A program made the translations under genes and the position numbers. Below the pieces are notes generated by a model. It was given only the letters and a program-made list of their open reading frames with translations, was not told the origin of the DNA and did no database searches. A stretch of DNA of 64,000 bases from Pedobacter segetis (GTDB lineage Bacteria; Bacteroidota; Bacteroidia; Sphingobacteriales; Sphingobacteriaceae): positions 62,001 through 126,000 of the forward strand of contig NZ_JAEHFY010000010.1 in assembly GCF_016623585.1 (NCBI RefSeq), in the 5' to 3' direction. Positions within the stretch are counted from its first letter, which is position 1. Each line of letters begins with the position of its first letter. Shown here in pieces: positions 60,945 through 64,000 of this stretch.

Positions 60945-61014
60945 TTTTTAATTTGTAGGTACAAATAATGGTTACCCAATTAAATTAATTAGGCACCCCG
61001 AGGTTTGCATCTGC

Positions 61015-62877
61015 CTATTTTATAACATTAAACTCTATGGTACTGTTGTTAAACACTTTATGGGTTTGTTTTTGGAAATCCTTTTCATCTGCTTTATAGA
61101 TATTGGGCACAAATGTTTGCGGATTTCTTTGAATTAATGGGAACCAAGTACTTTGGATCTGTACCATAATGCGATGTCCTTTTTTAAAAGTGTGTAAAAT
61201 ATCCTGCATCGGGATATTTATTTTGGTTTCTTGATTGGCTACCATGGGTTCTGCTTTATCAAAACCATCCCTAAACCTGGCCGGCATCACTTCTGAGCGC
61301 ACCATTTGCCAATAATTGCTTAAGGTTACATTTTTGTTGGGCATATAAGGGTTATTTGGCTCATCTGCAGGATATACATCGATTACTTTAACCACCCAAT
61401 CTGCATCTGTACCCGTTGTACTCACATTTAATTTTGCCAAAATCTCTCCACCAATGGTAATATCCTTATCTAAAACCTCGGTTTGGTAAACCAAAACATC
61501 TGGTCTTCTGCCTGCAAAACGTTGGTCTTCGCTCATGTAACCAAAAGGGGTAAATGCAGTTGTTGCCGTAATATCGTTTGTGTAAGGAACGGGTTTCATT
61601 GGGTCGCTTTCAAAAGATCTTGCACCATATTCCATGGTCGAGATTTCTGATAAGCCACCTGTTAAATTAAGCGAATAAACTTTTTTCTCGGTATTTTTTG
61701 CTGGCCATTGATCAAAAGTTTTCCATTGTTTAACACCCGTATCAAATAGATAAGCTTCTGGTAAGCCAGAATTTTTATCGCCAGATCCTTTTAAGAAATG
61801 ATAGAAAAACTTTGCCTCTATGTTTTTTTGGTAAAAAGTAGCAATGCTATCTCCAAAATAAATATCGCCATGCATGGTATGGCCTGTCTCACGGCTCCAT
61901 CTGCCATGGCCAAAAGGGCCTTCTACAATGGTATTGTAAGCATTAGGGCTGCTTTTTTCTATCGTTTTATAAATAGCTAAAGGGCCACGTAGATCCTCAG
62001 CATCATACCAACCGCCAACACTCATTACTGCTGGTTTTATATTTTTAAGGTGTGGTAAAAGGTTACGCTTTTGCCAAAACTCGTCGTAATTGGGGTGGTT
62101 AACCGTTTCTTGCCAAAAGAAATTATCGGCATAATATTTATCCATATTTTTTAACGGCCCTAGATCCATCCCAAACTGGTAACCATCTTTGGTTTTAGGA
62201 TCGATCATATTGTACCAAGCTTTGGTGGTGGTATCTGTTTTTTGGATCCCAAAAACCGGGAATGTAAATAAATAGGCTTGGATAAAGGCACCGTTGTGAT
62301 GAAAATCATCGAACCAAAAATCAGAGATTGGCGCTTGTGGCGTAGATGCTTTTAAGGCCGGATGGTTAGAAGTTAAACCTGCAGCCGTATAAAAACCAGG
62401 ATAAGAAATGCCCCACTGCCCTACCCTGCCATTATTGTTCGGTACATTCTTGATCAGCCAATCAATCGTATCATAGGTATCGGACCCTTCATCCACATCT
62501 TTTTTCGATTGCTTATTATCTATTTCAGGTGTCATGTTTGTCCATTGTCCTTCGCTCTTCCACCTACCCCTTACATCTTCATAAACAAAAATATAACCTT
62601 CTTTCATCATCGTTTCTGATGGGCCGATGCTGGTTTTATATTTATCCTCGCCATAAGGTGCAACACTATAACAAGTGCGCTGCATCATAATAGGATATTG
62701 TTTGTTTTTAGAAGCATCTTTAGGGATATAGATAGAAGCAAAAAGCTTTATACCATCCCTCATGGTAATATATTTCTCAATTTTATTGTAATTCTCTTTT
62801 ACATAGTTAGAATTGCTTTGTGCATTGGCTAAAAAAGGTAAGCATGCAAGTATCAAACAAATAAATCTTTTCATCAT
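61015..62877 (-). CDS. CocE/NonD-family (S15-like) secreted hydrolase
   Basis: A 620-residue protein with a signal peptide (LILACLPFLANAQ) and the X-Pro dipeptidyl-peptidase/CocE alpha/beta-hydrolase fold: catalytic Ser in GQWGISYPGFYT, other triad residues probably in GGWYDAEDLRG and EGPFGHGRWSR. The C-terminal jelly-roll (AKLNVSTTGTDADWVVKVIDV, GHRIMVQIQSTWFPLIQRN) is characteristic. It hydrolyses peptides, esters or acyl compounds; the true substrate is open. Two adjacent ATGs (62877, 62874) can begin it. Confidence 0.9.
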   Translation of the reverse strand: MMKRFICLILACLPFLANAQSNSNYVKENYNKIEKYITMRDGIKLFASIYIPKDASKNKQYPIMMQRTCYSVAPYGEDKYKTSIGPSETMMKEGYIFVYEDVRGRWKSEGQWTNMTPEIDNKQSKKDVDEGSDTYDTIDWLIKNVPNNNGRVGQWGISYPGFYTAAGLTSNHPALKASTPQAPISDFWFDDFHHNGAFIQAYLFTFPVFGIQKTDTTTKAWYNMIDPKTKDGYQFGMDLGPLKNMDKYYADNFFWQETVNHPNYDEFWQKRNLLPHLKNIKPAVMSVGGWYDAEDLRGPLAIYKTIEKSSPNAYNTIVEGPFGHGRWSRETGHTMHGDIYFGDSIATFYQKNIEAKFFYHFLKGSGDKNSGLPEAYLFDTGVKQWKTFDQWPAKNTEKKVYSLNLTGGLSEISTMEYGARSFESDPMKPVPYTNDITATTAFTPFGYMSEDQRFAGRRPDVLVYQTEVLDKDITIGGEILAKLNVSTTGTDADWVVKVIDVYPADEPNNPYMPNKNVTLSNYWQMVRSEVMPARFRDGFDKAEPMVANQETKINIPMQDILHTFKKGHRIMVQIQSTWFPLIQRNPQTFVPNIYKADEKDFQKQTHKVFNNSTIEFNVIK

Positions 62878-63095
62878 AATCTTGTGGTGTTAATTAACTA
62901 AGGTAGGAAACATGATCTTAAAATTTATAAGCAATTGAATATATATTATAAAAATTACATAATACTTTGTTTACAACGCATTGATCGCCTTTAAATATAG
63001 AATATGTTATAAAATGTTAAAGTTTAAATTTTATTTTCGAGATTAATATTATTTCAACACCTTTACCTAAATATTTAGTTAATCATCTAAACCAC

Positions 63096-64000
63096 ATGAA
63101 CAAACATCTACTTAGCCTGCTCATTGTTTTTTCTTCATTTTATTTGGCAAAGGCCCAAAGCGCTAAAATATTGGGAGTTGTGCGAGATAGCACAGATAAT
63201 ATTATGCTTACAAACGCTTCTATTAATGTTTTACAAGCTAAAGATTCTATCCTGGTAAGATTTACAAGGGCAAATACAGATGGGAAATTTAACATCGAAA
63301 ACCTAAAACCTGGGGATTATCTATTGTTAATTACCTATCCCGATTATGCAGATTATATTGAAAATTTTTCTTTAGCAGAAAACCAAAGCAAAAACTTTGG
63401 AAACATAAACCTGCTTTTAAAATCAAGGTTATTGCAAGAAGTTATTTTTAAAGGAGAAGCTGTACAAGTGAGGGTTAAGGGAGATACAACAGAGTATGAT
63501 GCCAAGACTTTTAAGGTACAACCAAACGCAAAAGTAGAAGATTTATTAAAACAATTACCTGGCATACAGGTAGATAAAGACGGGAAAATTACGGCCCAAG
63601 GGCAAACAGTAACAAAAGTATTGGTAGATGGTGAAGAATTTTTTGGGGATGATCCCACGCTTGTTACCAAAAATATCCGTTCTGATATGGTAGATAAAGT
63701 TCAGCTTTATGATGATAAAAGCGAGAACGCCAAATTTACCGGGATTGATGATGGTGTGAAAAATAACACCATCAACCTAAAGTTAAAAGAAGACAAAAAG
63801 AAAGGCTTGTTTGGTAAAATTGATGGGGGCATTGGTAACGATGGTTATTATACCTCACAAGGTTTGCTCAATTTTTTTAACAACAAAAAGAAGTTTTCTA
63901 TTTACAATACCATTGGGAATACTACCAGAACAGGTTTGGATTTTAGAACTGCCCAAAAGGCGGGTGTGGGAAGTATGAATATTGATATCTCTGACGATGG
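63096..64000 (+). CDS. TonB-type outer-membrane barrel protein with carboxypeptidase-like N-terminus (partial)
   Basis: The ATG at 63096 opens a frame that runs off the window after 301 codons. It starts with a signal peptide (LLSLLIVFSSFYLAKAQ), then a carboxypeptidase-regulatory-like domain (VVRDSTDNIMLTNASINVLQ, LKPGDYLLLITYPDYADY). A plug-like region follows (VEDLLKQLPGIQVDKDGKI, KVLVDGEEFFGDDPTLVT). This is the layout of the OMP_b-brl_3/TonB-dependent-receptor-like family of Bacteroidota. The barrel lies beyond the edge. A TATTTTCG at 63032-63039 is a possible -7 box. Confidence 0.85.
   Translation, partial: MNKHLLSLLIVFSSFYLAKAQSAKILGVVRDSTDNIMLTNASINVLQAKDSILVRFTRANTDGKFNIENLKPGDYLLLITYPDYADYIENFSLAENQSKNFGNINLLLKSRLLQEVIFKGEAVQVRVKGDTTEYDAKTFKVQPNAKVEDLLKQLPGIQVDKDGKITAQGQTVTKVLVDGEEFFGDDPTLVTKNIRSDMVDKVQLYDDKSENAKFTGIDDGVKNNTINLKLKEDKKKGLFGKIDGGIGNDGYYTSQGLLNFFNNKKKFSIYNTIGNTTRTGLDFRTAQKAGVGSMNIDISDD

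Overview
This is a chromosomal window from a member of the phylum Bacteroidota, most likely family Sphingobacteriaceae (Pedobacter-like). That placement is inferred from the gene families: SusC-like/TonB outer-membrane proteins, Bacteroidota-type lipoproteins, a DUF853/HerA-like ATPase, a DUF2807 adhesin-like protein and a PnuT transporter. It is also supported by promoters of the Bacteroidota primary sigma type (TTTG, 19-21 bases, then TAnnTTTG) seen directly before both tRNAs and the TPP riboswitch. The DNA is AT-rich, TAA stops are common, Shine-Dalgarno sites are weak, and CCA is not encoded in the tRNAs. I see no insertion sequence, prophage or CRISPR array.

Layout. 1-6.3 kb: a truncated L,D-transpeptidase-like lipoprotein, a ribosome-hibernation factor, phosphoglycerate mutase gpmI with a downstream lipoprotein, and two major-facilitator exporters. 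6.3-14 kb (minus strand): an OmpA-family porin, then a tight four-gene run in which an M42 aminopeptidase, an S9 glutamyl-endopeptidase-like peptidase, a HerA-like ATPase and a sugar-nucleotide transferase are separated by 6, 6 and 24 bases. 14-25.5 kb is mostly housekeeping: clpC, aconitase, a peptide/H+ symporter, a dolichol-phosphate-mannose-synthase-like GT2, trmN6, a YfcE-like phosphoesterase, class 1 fructose bisphosphatase, rnhA and tRNA-His.

25.7-34.3 kb is the accessory region: fifteen small genes, all on the minus strand, with a Crp/Fnr regulator at the 5' end. They are VOC/PhnB, SRPBCC, RibD/DHFR-like, DinB, DoxX, DUF4287 and antibiotic-biosynthesis-monooxygenase families, with several paralogues of each, which suggests growth by duplication and acquisition. 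A 42-base exact tandem duplication lies inside it.

34.7-45 kb: an Ppx/GppA phosphatase, a tRNA-Cys followed by a tiny basic-protein gene, trmH divergent from and overlapping an Omp85/BamA-like gene, an acyl-CoA-dehydrogenase-like flavoprotein, and a PnuC-family transporter behind a complete TPP riboswitch (so probably the thiamine transporter PnuT). These are followed by a sterol-desaturase-like hydroxylase, an M23 endopeptidase, a MerR regulator and a lipid kinase.

45-64 kb: a metallophosphoesterase, then a translationally packed trio (PorV-like barrel, helix-hairpin-helix outer-membrane barrel, ComEC) that looks like a candidate DNA-uptake module. After it come an enoyl-CoA hydratase, an LTA-synthase-like sulfatase-fold membrane enzyme, secreted hydrolases (GH20, M1, CocE/S15), a DUF2807 protein, and the start of a TonB-type outer-membrane protein that runs off the window.

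The best candidates for something not well described are the PorV-like/HHH-barrel/ComEC trio, the Crp-headed cluster of small enzymes, and the M42/S9/HerA/nucleotidyltransferase operon. All functions are read from sequence patterns without database searches.
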